64,000 nt of DNA. Source: Sitta carolinensis (taxonomy: Eukaryota > Chordata > Aves > Passeriformes > Sittidae). Location of the stretch: the NCBI GenBank assembly GCA_032173965.1, contig CM063295.1, positions 2,852,001 to 2,916,000 of the forward strand, in the 5' to 3' direction. Position 1 is the first letter of the stretch. Every line of letters begins with the position of its first letter. This document shows positions 11,204-25,100 of the stretch, piece by piece. A program made the translations under genes and the position numbers. The notes beneath the pieces are model-generated. The model was not told the origin of the DNA, searched no databases, and was given only the letters and a program-made list of their open reading frames with translations.

Positions 11204-11253
11204 GGGGTGGATGTCTTCTGCTCTGTGGATCTGTTATCTGACTCATCCACCCC
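11204..11253. promoter_or_regulatory. Candidate enhancer core: CACCC boxes flanking GATA and AP-1/NF-E2 sites
   Basis: GGGGTGGATG (11204-11213) and its exact reverse complement CATCCACCCC (11244-11253) frame a TTATCT GATA site (11234-11239). The GATA site shares one base with a TGACTCA AP-1/NF-E2-type site (11239-11245). GATA, NF-E2 and CACCC/KLF sites together are the usual content of erythroid enhancers. The window lies beside the region expected to hold the alpha-globin domain. No functional evidence is available from sequence alone. Confidence 0.3.
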
Positions 11254-14200
11254 TTAGAAACGTTTTGCAGGAGTCACAATTGGTTTGCTCATCCTGCTTA
11301 GCTGATATCTTCTAGTAAATCTGAATTCATCCAGGAAATGCTCAGAAGGTGAAAGAGAATGCTCAAAGAGCAAAAATGCCCCAAATTCTTCTTTGGTGAA
11401 ACTGGACTGCCCACCCAGCCCCTGGTGTTTGCAGACAGACATCCAAATTTAGGAAACAAATGGGCGTGGGCATTCTTAGAGTCATTGACCACAGGCATGA
11501 CATAGCACTGGTTGCTAAAACTGACCTGAAGTTGTTTGCCTTGCAGGATATGGTAAAGAGCCTTGGATTGAATATCATTGAGTAGGGTCACAGGAGTTAA
11601 GCTTGAAATAGCAGAACTTGAGAACATTTGGGATGTAAACAGGTGACTGGAGGGACTATGTCACAGGCTTTTTGCAAGGGATAATCATTGACCAGAACTG
11701 TTGGCACACAGGACCTGGCCTGAGAAAGGCTTTGCTGCCTCTATCCGTGCTGGCAATGCAAAGATCAGCTCTGCATACACTGCAAGTTAATTATAGTGGG
11801 AGTAATTTGTAACTCCATTCTGCTTGTCCTCTTAGGTTAAAAAAGAAATTAAAACGCTGTAAGACACAAACTCATCTAAACTCACAAGGCAGAGCAAAAG
11901 ACAGACCCTTTTCTCTTGGGATCTGCATTTCAAGTTTAGTTGTTGTAACTAAAATTGCTGCTACATTTCCCAGTTAACCTTATTTCTCAGGGTAAGAAAA
12001 TTTACACACTTGCCTTGTCTATCTCCTTCTCTTTTAAATCTGCAGGCTGAGTTCCTGTAGTTTCTGTAATAAAACCTGGTTTCTGGAAAGAGGGAAAAGA
12101 TTTGGAATCACACCCTCCTTCCAAAAAGGATGTGCTTAGCAGTCGCCTACACCGTTTGAAGTGTTCTGGGTGATCAGAACTGGTCAGCCAGTGCATGCAG
12201 CCTGTGGGACACAGGAGGTGATGGTGTGGGGGGGCTGGGGACAGGGGAGCTGTCAGCATCACCAGGTCCTCAGGAAAGCAAGAGGAGACAGAGGCTATTG
12301 TGGAAAGGAAGGGAAAGGAAATGGGACAGGAGTCTAGGAAACTGTACTTTGTTCCATTGCTCAAAGAGCAACTTAAACATGAAGGATCTCCAGTTTCTGT
12401 CTGAGGCCCCGTTTAAACAAAAGGGTTCTTGAAGCCTCAAATCTCTCTTCAAACAAATCCCTTAGGTTTGATGTGATTATTTGTTTCCCAGAAAATCACA
12501 GGCAGCCAGAGCTCCAGGGTAAGAATTCAAGTAACTGGAAAGCAGCAGGGTGCACACTCTGCATATCAATTTTTCAGTTGGCATCCAACTTAGTGTTCCA
12601 GTTCCAAGAACTGCCACTGAAAACAAACTCCTCCTTTTGAAGAGATGGGAACTCTCATATTCCCAGGGGGAAAAAACGGTCTAGGGACATAAATACAATA
12701 TAGGTAAAGTTTGCTTTTGCATGTAAATCACTAATGCTTTCTGCAGCACTCACTCATTTTTAGCATCTCCATCCTCACCCGCTGCTTCAGCCAGGATGGG
12801 TCTGTGTTGCAGCTTTGCAACACAGCAAAGCTGTCTTTTCTTTTTACTTTAGAAATGTAAAAAACAAATTAAAAAAAAAGGAAAAAAGATCATATCCTTA
12901 CCAATAAAACTATGTCGGGAAAGCCCCAGCATAAATGTAATTGATAATGAAAAATGAGCCCCTCTGCTAAGGGATCTTACTCTCTTTGAGGTACTAATTC
13001 CTCCAAAGCAACAAGGAATTCTTCTTGGCAGTATAAGCTTGATCTCCGTGTGAGTGGTTTTTATCCAGCTTTGGAGGTAAATCAAGTGTCTAAGAAATCA
13101 TCTCTACTGAGCAATGGCTCCTGAAATTGGGCAAAGATGGTGACTGGGCTCCAGCTCTTTTGGGACATCCAAGCCTCTCTGCAACCAGCTTTCAGATGAC
13201 CTTGTCTAGGTTACCAGGATTTAATCCAAGACACCTTCTCTGCCAAGCAAAGCCATGGCTAAGACAGCCTCTCCTGGCATTCCTGTGCAGTTTGGGGTGA
13301 TTATACCGAAATCAGCAAATCCCTGGGATGTCTCCCCTAACCAAAGCTCTTGATGTGCATGAAGCAGCTGATTTAACCAGTGCTGCTGAATCTGCTTCTG
13401 CCCCACCTGCTCGTCCTTACAGTGTCATGGGCTGCCAAAGAGGACATGTGAGAGTTGGCATCAGAAGCAGGCTTTTTCCCCATAGCAGAATATGTGCATT
13501 TCCATAAGGGATGTAAACTGTGCTCCCTTTCCAAGCAGGAATCCCTTTCCCTACTGTGGATTGCTGCCCATCAGAGCTTGGTTTCCCTTTCTGGTCTCAG
13601 GGCTGATTGAGATCGACACCACATCTGCTTGCAATGATCTGAAACTTTCTTGCCTTTCTCTGGGCAGCCTCACTGAAGGCAAATCATGTGTGTACAACAT
13701 GCACATCTCTGTTGCTTTAGTTGGAATATGAATCCCTTTTGGCCTCACGTTAAAATACATCATCACGTGGTGAGAAACAGAATTTTGACTGGAAAGATAG
13801 GAACACAGAGCCAATATAAATATTCACTGAAAAAATAAGAATTACTTTCAAAAGAGCTAAACTCCCGATTTATTTCTTCCTGCTTCCTGAAAATTTATCC
13901 CACTTGCCTAGCTCATGGCTTTTTCCTACTTACCTGTTTTCTCTTTGCTGCTGTGTTTCAGAAAGTGCAGCAGGAGCTGTGTCTTGCTACTTTTGTGGGC
14001 TGCAGTAGCTGTTTGAATCAAAACTTGCAGTTGTGTCTTTAGTGGGATTGTGGGTTAGTTCTACTCTTAACAAATTTGTAGTGACACAGGGTAACCAAAA
14101 ATACTTTGCAGTAAGTCAGAATTCCTGCATTCTTCCTTGTGTAAATAAAATGACCAGAGTTGGGGTTTTCTTTTTTGGTCTGAGCTGCTGGAGAATTCCT

Positions 14201-14439
14201 CAGCATAAATTTAAAATTGCCTTAGCGCAGTCAACACATTTGTTTCACTTTTCTCCCCACGTTTCTGAACAGTAAACCAACCAGTATTGGAGAGACAAGG
14301 ACAAAATTAGGGGGCCAGTGGCCACTGGGAGAATGGTTTTGGTCACCCTGGAGGAGGTGAGGGAGGAGGGTCAAATCATACCTTGAGCTGCTCCTGGAGC
14401 TTACAAGGAGCATTCCTCAAAATGCAGGAAGGCCCTGGT

Positions 14440-14612
14440 AGTGACAAGGAAAGTGTTTGCCAGGCACCACACAGGGCCTGGAATGGTGGTGGGACCTCCA
14501 TCTCTGGAGATTTTTCAACCCAGCTGGGCACGGCACTCGCCAACTTGCTCTGACTTTGCAGCCAGTCCTGATGGGAGCAGGAGGCTGGAGAGGAGTCCTC
14601 CAGAGCTCCTGT
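14440..14612 (+). mobile_element. Diverged CR1 LINE fragment
   Basis: In plus orientation the stretch 'gggacctccatctctggagatttttcaacccagctgggcacgg', 'caacttgctctgactttgcagcc' and 'gatgggagcaggaggctggag' follows the CR1 consensus with many substitutions. The 3' end is incomplete. Boundaries are approximate. Confidence 0.7.
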
Positions 14613-17600
14613 GCCACCAAAGTCCTTCAGTGAATTTTTTGTATGACCAAAGGATCAAGCAGTCCATTGCTGCTGTCAGTCACAATCACCACTTTGCCCA
14701 ACTCAAAGCACACAGATATGCAGTTTGCAGGCCCTTTGCTGCAAGAATCCCACCAGCAATGATTTCCTTCTTGATTTCACCAAAAAGGCAACTGCTGCTC
14801 CAGCAGAAATGTTCATCTTTCACAAGGCTGATGAGTACAGGTTTCTTATGAAGAATGCACAGAAAATCTGCTCTTTCTGCCCATGGTAGAACTCAGAGAG
14901 CAGTTGCCTATTGCCTGAGGGACTATTCTAAGCCTTTGTGAAACTCTTCCTTAAAGGAGGTCTTCCTACCTCCATGCCCCGTGTCCCTTGCCTGCAGTCT
15001 CATCTCCTGAGATGGCTAAGGCCCCCAAACACCTTGGAGGAGGTATTTCAGATGTCCTTTTGCCTTGGCAGAAATGGCTGCAAAGGTCACTGAAAAGATG
15101 GGAGAGGACCAGGGCAGCTTAACAAGCCTGTGGGAGTGAGGAGCAGAGAGGGGCACTGGAAATGTTGGGTGGCTTGGGGGACTCTGATTGCAGAGTGTGC
15201 CTATTTTCCAGAAATTGTGACTGGCCAGATTTCACATCCCTCCTGGGAGGGCTTGCAGTACAACAAGGTTTCTTGCCTGTGTTTTTCATTAGGAAACTCC
15301 TGACAGGCACTTTATCACTTATTGACTTGCATCTGGATGCTCATTAATTTTGTTCTGTCACTACATTTTCATTTCCATAGCATTTCCCATATTTGGCCTA
15401 CTGATGTGTAGCATTTCTACAACATCACTTCTCCAGATGTCAGCTTCAAACTGGAGATTGAAACATCTGGGGAGAAAAAAAAAGGCAGAGGCTTTGGCAG
15501 CTGGGGTGGTGCATGTGATAACAGGTTTGGAAGGGAAGCACAATAGCTTGATGTATTTGCTGCAGTGACTACAGCCAAATGGCTGAGGTGTTATTTACAC
15601 ACACTATTTACACACCTCACACTGGCACCCACACCAAATTCATTACCTGCCAGCTCCTATTGGAATTGAATTTAGGTTTTTTGACTAAGAGGTTTAGAAG
15701 TTAAATGTTGTATAACAAATTTCCGGAGTCGGTGCTGCCTGTCTGGAGCAATTTCTGTGGCTCAGCTGAGCTCTCACAAATGCTTTCCACAAGCAGTTTG
15801 CTGGACAGTTAGAGGAACTGCCATCCTATTTTCCCAGGCTGCCTGATTGAAGTTTAAAAAGTCCCTGTTCTAATCAGAGATAAATGGAGTGATCATGAGA
15901 AAGGAAATGCTTCTGTGAGTAACTCCTGTGTCCTGCCCTCACCCTACAGTGTGCTGTTTGTCTGCCCCTTCCCAAGAGCAGGACATCCACGTGGCTGATC
16001 CCACTGTTTTGGGATAATGTATATTCCTGGGATTTGGTGTGGGTGGGAACAAGAGAAGCTGAGCTCCCATGCCAGCCCTCCCCGTGGTCTCCTGGCACAG
16101 TGAGGTGCTCCCAGGGGCTGCCTTCGTCCTCTTATTTTGGCACCTGGGTCTTTGCTGCTGGCATCCACAACGGATTTTGAGCCTGACCTCTAAAAATGGA
16201 AAGAAATTAAACTATTTTAGGGACTGCAGGGAGGAAGGTCAACAGAGTTTCAGAGCTATGGGAAAAGAGCAGGATGCCAGCAAAGAGGGGTGGAACCAGT
16301 GATGTGGACTGCAGCCACAAACCTGGGATATGGAGATATTCCACAATGAGAAACAAATGAGCCACTGGCATTACTGTAGCATGAGTGGGCTACAGTAACC
16401 AAAAACCTGGGGCATTAAAGAAACTGATGAGCAACAATTTACCCAGTAGGTGTCCATGAGATGGGTCTTCCCAAAGCTAAAGGCAGGTGCTAAAGTGGCA
16501 TTGCAGACCACAGGAAACTAAGCAAAACAAAAAAAAAAAAAACCCACAAACCCTCTAAAGCTCCAAACTTTGTCTTTAATCACGCCAGTGTTGTCAAAAT
16601 TGCATGGTGTATCCACACTGTGATGTTTTCAGGAAAATCCCTTATGTCCGAGACCCTCTATGAGCTGTGCACACAGCAGTCCAGGGCTGGGGGCTTCCCA
16701 GGGCTGCTCTTGCATTAGCCAGCAGGTATTTTCTAAGAGGTTTGGAAAACGGGCAGCACAGGAGAATGTTACCTTGCACAGGTGAGGGTCACTTGTCTGG
16801 ACAATATACTTTTTCAATTCCCAGTTTTCTGCGTAGAGCTGTGCTCAAGGTGAAACAAGTTTAACACTGGTGAAATGCATTGACCCTGGAAGCTGTCTGC
16901 TGTGGGCTTTTGCAGCTGAGCATCCCAGGGGCTGTCTCAAGGAGCCTGTTTGCCCAAGCAGCTCTGGAAACCTGGGTGCAATTGATCCCTAGTGCCAGGG
17001 AGCTGTCCTGGGTGGCCCTGGGGAAGCAGAATGGGCACATACCCGATGATCTGTCTGGAAAATTCATCCAACATCCCAAACTGGACACAGGCCTTCAGCT
17101 GGCTGCAGAGACATCATCTCTGTGCCCCCTGGGGCCACCAGGCTCCCGCCTGAAAAGGGACAGGGCAGGGCAGTGAGAGGGCTTTGGGACTTAAACTGAG
17201 CTGCCATCCTGCAGCTGTAAAATAAGATGTGAACTCTGTGTACATTTGGAGCTAAGTTTAACTTCCAAACCTGTCCCCACAAAATTGGAGATTAGCCAGA
17301 CTAGCTCACTGTAGAGCATGTATGATATTTTGGGAAGAAGGGATTTTTTTTTCCCCAGAGCTTTTGCCAGACCTCAGTTTCTGAGCATGAGGATGTAGCT
17401 TAGGCAGCAGGGTCCTGCTACAGGAGCTCTCTCCGTGGCCCAGGAAAAGTAAACCAGGATGAAGTGCAGTGGGGTGGGTGGTTGGCAGCCCGTGGCTTTC
17501 CCAGGCTTGCTGGGCTGCCCAGCACCAGGGCCCTGCAGGGTTGTGGGCAGGCAGGACTCAGTGCTGCTCCTTCCTTCTGCTCCCAGCGTGAGCTGTGAGG

Positions 17601-18600
17601 GAGCCCAGGATTCCCAAGCTACTCTGGGCACTAAGCCACTGGCCTCCTTCCCATTAGCCATAATCACTGGTTTGCTGGAAAATTTATGAGACCTGCTGTA
17701 GTGATATTCGTGAATACAGAAGCTGTTGTAAATGTAATTTGTTTCTAGGATTTGACACTCTTTATCTGAGCCTCTTCAGCCACCCATCTTTGCAGTGGTT
17801 ATGACAGAGCTTCTGCTGATGGACTTAGATAGCAATGAACTCCTGTCAAGGGTTGCAGGTTGATCCCTGACTCTCCCAGAGTCCAGCCTGTGCCAAGAAG
17901 CATGGCAGTTATTCCCTCTGCTTTGGAGTTATTGCTGGGAATGTTGTTTTTAGCCATTAAAGTCACTAACCCTATTTTCAAGGTTATTACAGTATTTAAC
18001 TTGGCTGCTCCAGTGAGGTTTTAAAGTTGTATTTCCAACATATGATATGGGGTAAAAATAGCTGGTGTCTAATTAGAATAGTCCCTGGAGAAAATCAGAT
18101 TCTTCAGTGTACAATGAGTTGTTCTCCTCACAAGATGGCAGGCACATTTCAGTCAGTGACAGGGGGTCAGCCTGGACAAGAAGAGGCTGCAGTCAGAGAC
18201 CCCAGGAGAAAATTCATGAGAAAAGCCCTGGGAGAATTTCATATCTCAGGAGACAACAGCTTTTCCAGGCTGGATGCTTAGGCAGGACTTAGGTGACCAT
18301 CATCAACAGCTTCTGCATATACATTTAGCTTTTCCTTTCCAACGTTCCTGTGTGGGTGTGTGAGAAAAATCCCCTGCCTCATTCATTGCTGGAATTTCTG
18401 GGAATCGGGCAGTTTGTGGCTGCAGCACTACGGTCTGGGGTTTGGGAGGGGGATGGTGCCAGAAATAGTATTTTGCAAGCAGCAGCATGCAGAGGTCTGG
18501 TGGACAGTCAGATTCCACTGGGCTGTCATTATCCCATGAAGCATTCCTGTGCCTGCAGTGGGGCAAGGGGCTGAGGGCCAGCAGTGGCCTCTAGGCAGCC

Positions 18601-18646
18601 CAGCTCCATCCCAGCTCCTCCCCAGCTCCACCCCAGCTCCATCCCA
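18601..18646 (+). repeat. Short tandem repeat, CAGCTCCATCCC-like
   Basis: Four imperfect copies of an 11-12 bp unit, CAGCTCC(A/T)(T/C)CC, are in direct tandem. It is a small minisatellite in intergenic DNA with no visible function. Confidence 0.8.
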
Positions 18647-20627
18647 CAAAGGGAGATGAGCCAGGCCCTTGGCTCTGCCATTCTGGTAGCTAGAGAATGG
18701 TCCAGATCCTCCCACAGATCCCAAACAGCAATCAGGAACTGTGCTCTGGGCAGCTCTGGTGCAGTCTAAGGTCTGGGTGAGCTGCTGGCTCATGTGGGCA
18801 GCCCCCAACACACAGATGGCTCCTGAAGTCCTGCTAAATCCCACATCCACTTCCTTAGGGGCTCTTGGAACATTGTGTTGGAGAAGATGGGGAGGCAGGG
18901 GAGAGGCTTAGCTTTCCCTCTCACAGCCTGCCAAGTCGGGCTTACCATGGCTTTGCCCAGACAGCCTGAGCAAGTGCTCTCCAAGGCTCAGTCTTGTTTC
19001 ATTTTTTTGTTCTAGAATGAAAGCAGATACACAAACAAAAATATGAGGCAGATGCTAGCAAGTTAGCAGGAAGTTGTTTGGAAATCTCCTTCCTGGGAAG
19101 TGTCCTCAGCTGGCCAGGCCCTCCTGTCCTCCAGAGTGACACCCTGGGGCTCAGAGCTGTGCTGGGATTATGCTCTGTGTGGGACATGTATTGCCTCCCT
19201 CCCCCAAACGGATGGAAATATTTCTGTTGTCCAAAATTAGTTTCCAAATGTGTTGGAATTTTCTTTCCGTAGAAATTCTTGAAAATCTGGTCCTCATTGT
19301 GAAGTGGAATGGCAATTTTTTCCAACCCCCCTTCTTTGGAATTTCTCACCCAAAGAGAACAGCAGATTTCAAGCATTTTGTCACAGGGCTGCTCTCAGGA
19401 TCACCCTGAGAGGCTGAAGCAGGGGCTCGCTGGGTGCTCTGAGGCTTATTGGGTTTTCACTCTAGGAGTGTTTTGAGTGTTACAGCTAAAAAAAAAAATA
19501 TCACTGTGCTGATGTGGAAGATGCTTCTCGTCTCCTCCAGTGAGACTGGGCTGCTTGGGGTGTGTTCATGGAAGCCTGCACCAGTCCCTCATGACACCCT
19601 CTCTTTGCAAAGGGCTCTGGAGCTTTGGGTCATGCACCCCAACCCCAGGCTGATACAATCAGAGTACTTTCCAGCGAGGCAGAGTGTCACTAATCTTATT
19701 TAAGAACAACATATCTTATTTTCCATGTCTTTTTGTACCATCTGGACCTCTGGGGAAATATCTGGAGCAGCCTGGCAAATTCCCAATAGCACATCTGAAA
19801 AGAGTTATTTTCAAAAGGCCACAAAACCAACTGTTTGGGAGGGCTGATTTCAGAGTCTGACTTCACTTTGAGCAGTGGCTCCTCAGCGGTTTGGATACCA
19901 GTATCAGGCTTTCTTTTTAAATTTATGACAAAACTCAAGCTCGAGACAGAAAACACAACAGCCTTTCAATATTAAGATGGACTCTTTAGCCCTGAACAAC
20001 AAGGCAGATAATTTTATTTGAAGCCTTGATTACAGAATCTCTTTGTTTGAAATTCTTCCAGAGAAGCATTATCTCATTGCACTGAACAACCAGCCTCAGT
20101 GGGCACCAAGGGAACATCTATCCCCAGGCCTGTTTTGGGACTCTGATCCCAATGGCTCTTTTGCTCAAAAGTAGGTCAGATTTTAGTCCTTTTTCAGCAG
20201 GAAAATTAGGAGCAAGTTCAGATACAAGATTTCCAGGAAACCAGAAGAAATTGCTGCATCTATTTCTAGAAGCCCTGCCAGGAACAAACTCCTTTGTACT
20301 AACTTCTCTCCTAACTTTACCATATGATTGATGACTCAAATTATGAGGTTTCATTTCCCATTTCTACCTGAGATTTCCTGTTTGGGCCCTTCCCAGATGC
20401 AATGAGAAAGGTTACCACAAAGATATTTATGGACCTAGAACTAGAGCTGCTAAATTTGTAATTGCTCAGCCCCAGGGCGGAACATGCTTTTAGCTGAATC
20501 AGTAGCTGTAAGAGTACAGCACATACTGTGAAAAACTGGCCTCACTTGCAACACCACTCACCTACCGAGGCTCCTTGGGGGTGATGATGTGCAACAAAAT
20601 TATATTAGACTTGGTGAGGGCTGACTC

Positions 20628-20637
20628 TGAGTCAGCA
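20628..20637 (-). promoter_or_regulatory. Consensus NF-E2/Maf-type site
   Basis: TGAGTCAGCA is the exact reverse complement of TGCTGACTCA, the NF-E2/small-Maf recognition core. No GATA or CACCC site was seen within about 100 bp. A single 10-bp match in 64 kb of two-strand sequence is not strong evidence. Confidence 0.2.
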
Positions 20638-21798
20638 GCACTGCATGCTCTGGTCTCTCCATCTTCCCTGGTCCCTGACATATCCAGAGTGCTGCGCTGG
20701 CACTCTCCTGTCTTTCAAATGCTTCTCCTGGAAGAGTTTCTGAAGTGTTTGGTTTTTGATGCTTCTAGGGATGGCTGATTATTCCTTGGAAATGTCCATT
20801 TGCAATCAGAAGCAGCAGCTCCTGTGCACAGCACAGTGTATGTATCAGCCAGTGATTTATACAAGAGCAGTGCTCAAGATGCTGAAGGTGAATCTCAGGT
20901 CAGCACCAAGGCTGAAGAACTTATGCTGGAGATGTGTCCCACCCAGGAGCTCTGTGCCAGTTGCCTGGGATCCCTCCCACATGACCCAGCCTTGCTCCTG
21001 TTGGAATGCCAATAGGATTCCTGATGCCATGAGCCCAAAGGATGTGTGCACACCTGGAACTTGGAGCACCATCCCTGGATCCACCAAGCAATATATCAAG
21101 TCATCTTTGCTAATCAATTCCACTTGCAGCTAGATCCAAACTCAACTCAGGAAGGGCACAAAAACATTTGTCCCCTCCATGGCAACGACATGGAAAGGAT
21201 GATGGTGGGGATAGGCCCATTTCCAGAAAGGAGGATGCACACTTTCCAAACCAACGAGGGTGGAGAGGCTCCTCTCTGCCAGGGCAGGAGGCCTGATCCA
21301 GGACATGTGAGTACCAACATGCCTTGGCTCTCTGCCTGCAGCACCCCTGTCCTCATCTCTGGTGTCTGAGCTGTCAAATCCTTCCACATTCCTGACCTAA
21401 TCCACCCTCAGCAGTACTTGCTGCTCCTGCCAGGGGCATTTCTGCCCCTCGTCTCAGGAGCACACATGGCAGAGCGGGATGCAGCCGTGTGGTCTCACTC
21501 CTGTGACACAGGGAGCCCTGTGCAGGAGCCCCAGGCTCCTCTGTGCCTGTCACTGCTGCAGCAGGGCAATGTCTGTGGTCTGCAGCCAGGGTCAGGTGTG
21601 AATGCTGCTGGCATGTACAAACAGCCCCTGCTGAAAGAACAAACGCTCAGTGAGCAGAAGGGGTCCCTTGCTGCCGGGAAACCACATCTGAGCTCATTTA
21701 CCACTGCCCTGCTGCTAATGATCCTCAGTGGGCAGCTTTGGTGGGCAGCTTATCAGCACACTGCTGATTAAATAGCTCCAGCTGAGACAGCCTGAGCC

Positions 21799-22100
21799 TA
21801 CCACAGAATCAATTAGTTTGGAAAAGACCTCTGAGATAATTGAGTCCAACCTATGACCAAACACCACCTTGTCACCCAGCCCTGAACATCAAGTGCCACA
21901 TCCAGCTTTTCCTTAAACACCTCCAGGGTTGGTGTCTTCACCACCCACCCGAGCAGTCCATTGCAATCTAATAATACTTTCTATGAAAAAGTTCCTTCTA
22001 ATGTCCAACCTAAACCTCCCCTAGTGCCACTTCAAACTGTCCTCTTGTCCTGTCGCTTGTTGCCTGGGAGCAGAGCCCAACCCCTACCTGGCTACCAGGT
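21799..22100 (-). mobile_element. CR1 LINE 3' end fragment
   Basis: Minus orientation. It begins near 'cacagaatcaattagtttggaaaagacctctgagataattgagtcc' and continues with 'caccaccttgtcacccagcc', 'cacctccagggttggtg' and 'cctcttgtcctgtcgc', all recognisable CR1 complement phrases. It is about 300 bp and moderately diverged. Confidence 0.92.
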
Positions 22101-25100
22101 TTGTGTTCCTGTGAAAGAGCCTGGGGCCACTGGAGTGCAATCCTGCAGGCTCATACCACCAGCCTGCTGGGATAGGGCACGAGGACCCAGCTTGCTCACT
22201 TACAACACCTGAGTTGGGGAGATGGTGGCACTGTGGAAGAAACCCACCTCTATCCACCAGCACAGGGATCCTTCCCCACGGGCTGTGGCCTGCCCTTGGG
22301 AAGGCTGTCCCTTGCATGAGGCAAGGTGTTTTACTGGAGATGTCATGGACATGAAGAAGTTTGCAGTTCCTCCCTGGGAGCTGAGCAGTGAGCATGGCTG
22401 CAGGGATTGCAGACACTACGTGGGTGTTTTCCAGCAAAAGGCCATGTAGCAGGCTGAGAAGGGAAACCATACTGCTGGCAGTCACAGATGGTGAAAGCCC
22501 ACAGAACCAAAAGCCAGCCTTGAGAAAACATCCTGATCACCTCCCCCTGCAGCCAGGAGTCACCACTGACCCATGCACAGCAGACACCCTTTTTTCTGTG
22601 AGCTTGCACAGACCCAGGGGTTCCTTCTCCTTGGCAAATCCGTGGTGTGCCCAGCAGGGACAAACTGCCACCCCAAACCTCTCCTGGGAGCTCAGCTCCC
22701 AGATAAAAAGCACCTGGACAATCCTTATCCTGGTCTTTCCTACACTTCTCCAAGCATAATGGAGCTGAGGGGCTACAAGGAAGGATCTGTGGCTGCCAGT
22801 ATGAAGGTGGCATTGTGGTGAGCAAGGTTTGTCCATTTTTCCTGATTTCTCTGCTATAAATGAACCTATGAGCTGAAGGACAGCTTTGTCCCAGTGCCCT
22901 CAATGTCTTCCTGTAGGTTTTTAGACAAGACATTGAGTCTCTTGATCCCAGGGAGGATAATCACTTCCATGGCTGTTGGCAAGAGTAGGAGCTGGCTGCC
23001 CTCAGTGCTCAGTAGCTTGAGGCTGAGCATTTGCTCCATTCCCTTGGTGAGAGAAGGAATTATTTACTAGGGAAAAGATCCTCATTAGAGCTGGAACATA
23101 TCCCAGGGACCAGTGACCTCAAGAAAAAGCAAATTTGGTGGTGAAACCAAGAGCAGAGGTGAAAAGGCCAGTCTGGTGATGGGGTCTGTGCCCAAGCCAA
23201 GCCTGGTCAGCAGTGGCTGATGCTCTGCCAGGCTCAGGGAGCACCAGAGGCACAGGGTCCCCATGGCAGTGTGCCTGGTGTTGGGGCTTGTGCCCCTGCT
23301 CCAGCCCCCCTGCTCTGCAAACAGGAAGCTGGCAAGCAGCTGCTGAATAAGTCATTTTGGGGAGTTTGTACCAAACTGGCTTTCAACTCCTCAATGTGTA
23401 GGAAGGAAAAAGCCATGAATACGCCTTTGTGACCAAGTTTGGCACCAGCCACATTCTGCAAAAGGGACAAGAATGTGGCCATTTAGAGGGGATTCAGCTG
23501 CCCTTTAAGAAATGAAATGATCCCTTCCCTTTCCTGCAAGGCTTTATTCGGGTAGAATAGGACTGCGACAGTGAGCTGCTTCTTTCTCCTTCTGGCACTG
23601 AGGGCTGTGATCCATGTGTCCATATCAGAGCACAGGAGAGACCCCACTCCAGGGAAGCTGCAGAGCCCAGGGATGACCCACTGGTCCTCCTGCTGCAGCC
23701 TGGCTGGCAAGAAACTGGATGGGGCAGCAAAACTCCAGATCTGCCCTTTCCTGGCAGATCATGTGTGCCCTGAGGTGATTCCACTGGGACTCCAGCAAAA
23801 TATCTGTCCACCTCCTCCACAGGGCTCAGAGGGCTTTTGGAAGCAAGCAGCTTGGAAGGTTTTTCCCGTTTTCTGAAACAATTCCCCACCCAGTTTTTGA
23901 GAAGTTTCTGTATATTACATGAAAAAATGGACCATGTCCAAGCATTTGCGGGATTTGGTGTTTTTTTTTTTGGAAAGGCTTAGATATTTCATACAGATCT
24001 TTCCTTTGTGAACAACTTGAAATCCAGGGACTCTGTCATAATTTGGAATGAGGACACACACTGTTTTATCAAACCCTTCAGGATGCTGGCTGCCTGCCTG
24101 CTGCCTAGCTGAAGCTTTGACCATATTCACTGGCGCAATTGTCATGTCCAGTGACAGAGGGAATGGGTCTCTGGGATAGCCAAGGCTCCAAGAGAAAAGC
24201 TTGGTCACACATACACCCAAAAGTTTTCCAAAGGGTGACTCAGAAGTCTTCTGAATGACTGGCTTTGGGACCTTGTAAGTCCTGAAGCAGTAGGAAGCTC
24301 CAGATGATTTCAAAATGCTTCACGTGCCAGGAAAAAGGAAAACCAAAAAAGACAGATATTAGTAGGTTGGCTAGTGCTGAACCATGTCACTCCACTGGGA
24401 TCATTTGATCCACGTGTGGATGTTTTGTAAGAAATGTTTGTAATAAAATGTAATACATGCAATAGGCTTGGGTGGGAGTCAAGATTAACAGTTGCTTTCT
24501 TCTGGGCTTTCATTCCTTTCTTGCCTTCCCCTTGTTCAGCATCTTAGGACAATCATAAACAGAATATTTGTTAAAAACTTTGCTGGCAGCTTCCTCTTTC
24601 TGCCATGTCCTGCAGAAGGTCTGGAAAGGCAGAGGCAGCTCCACTAGTGCTTCCAAGCTAAGGTCAGCTACAGCTTCCTTAGTTCCTGCTCCAAATGTCC
24701 TGCTGGAAAACAGGGAGCCTTTACAGCTCAGCGTGTTTCACAGATGTTTGTAGGCTCACTGCTGATGGGGTTAAAGTACAAATAATCTTGTTCCTGTTTG
24801 CATGGCACCTGTGTGCCAGTGCACCCCATGGCCTCAGATCCTCTGTATGGGGAGAGCCCAGGGAAGGACCCCTGGGAGCACTGGGGAGGAGAGCTGAGGG
24901 GTGGCTTTGCTCTCCCTGCAGGAGGAGGTGGATGGAGAGGGCTGGAACCCAGGGGCCCTGCAGGGGCAGGAGGCTGCAGGAGTGACAGGAGAACCAGCTG
25001 CATGTTGGGTTGGGAGCTGTCCCTGTGAGAGTGGCCCAGAGACAGGCCCCAGGCCTGGGAACTCTGTCCCTGGAGGCCTTTGAAATCCAACAGCAAGGCC

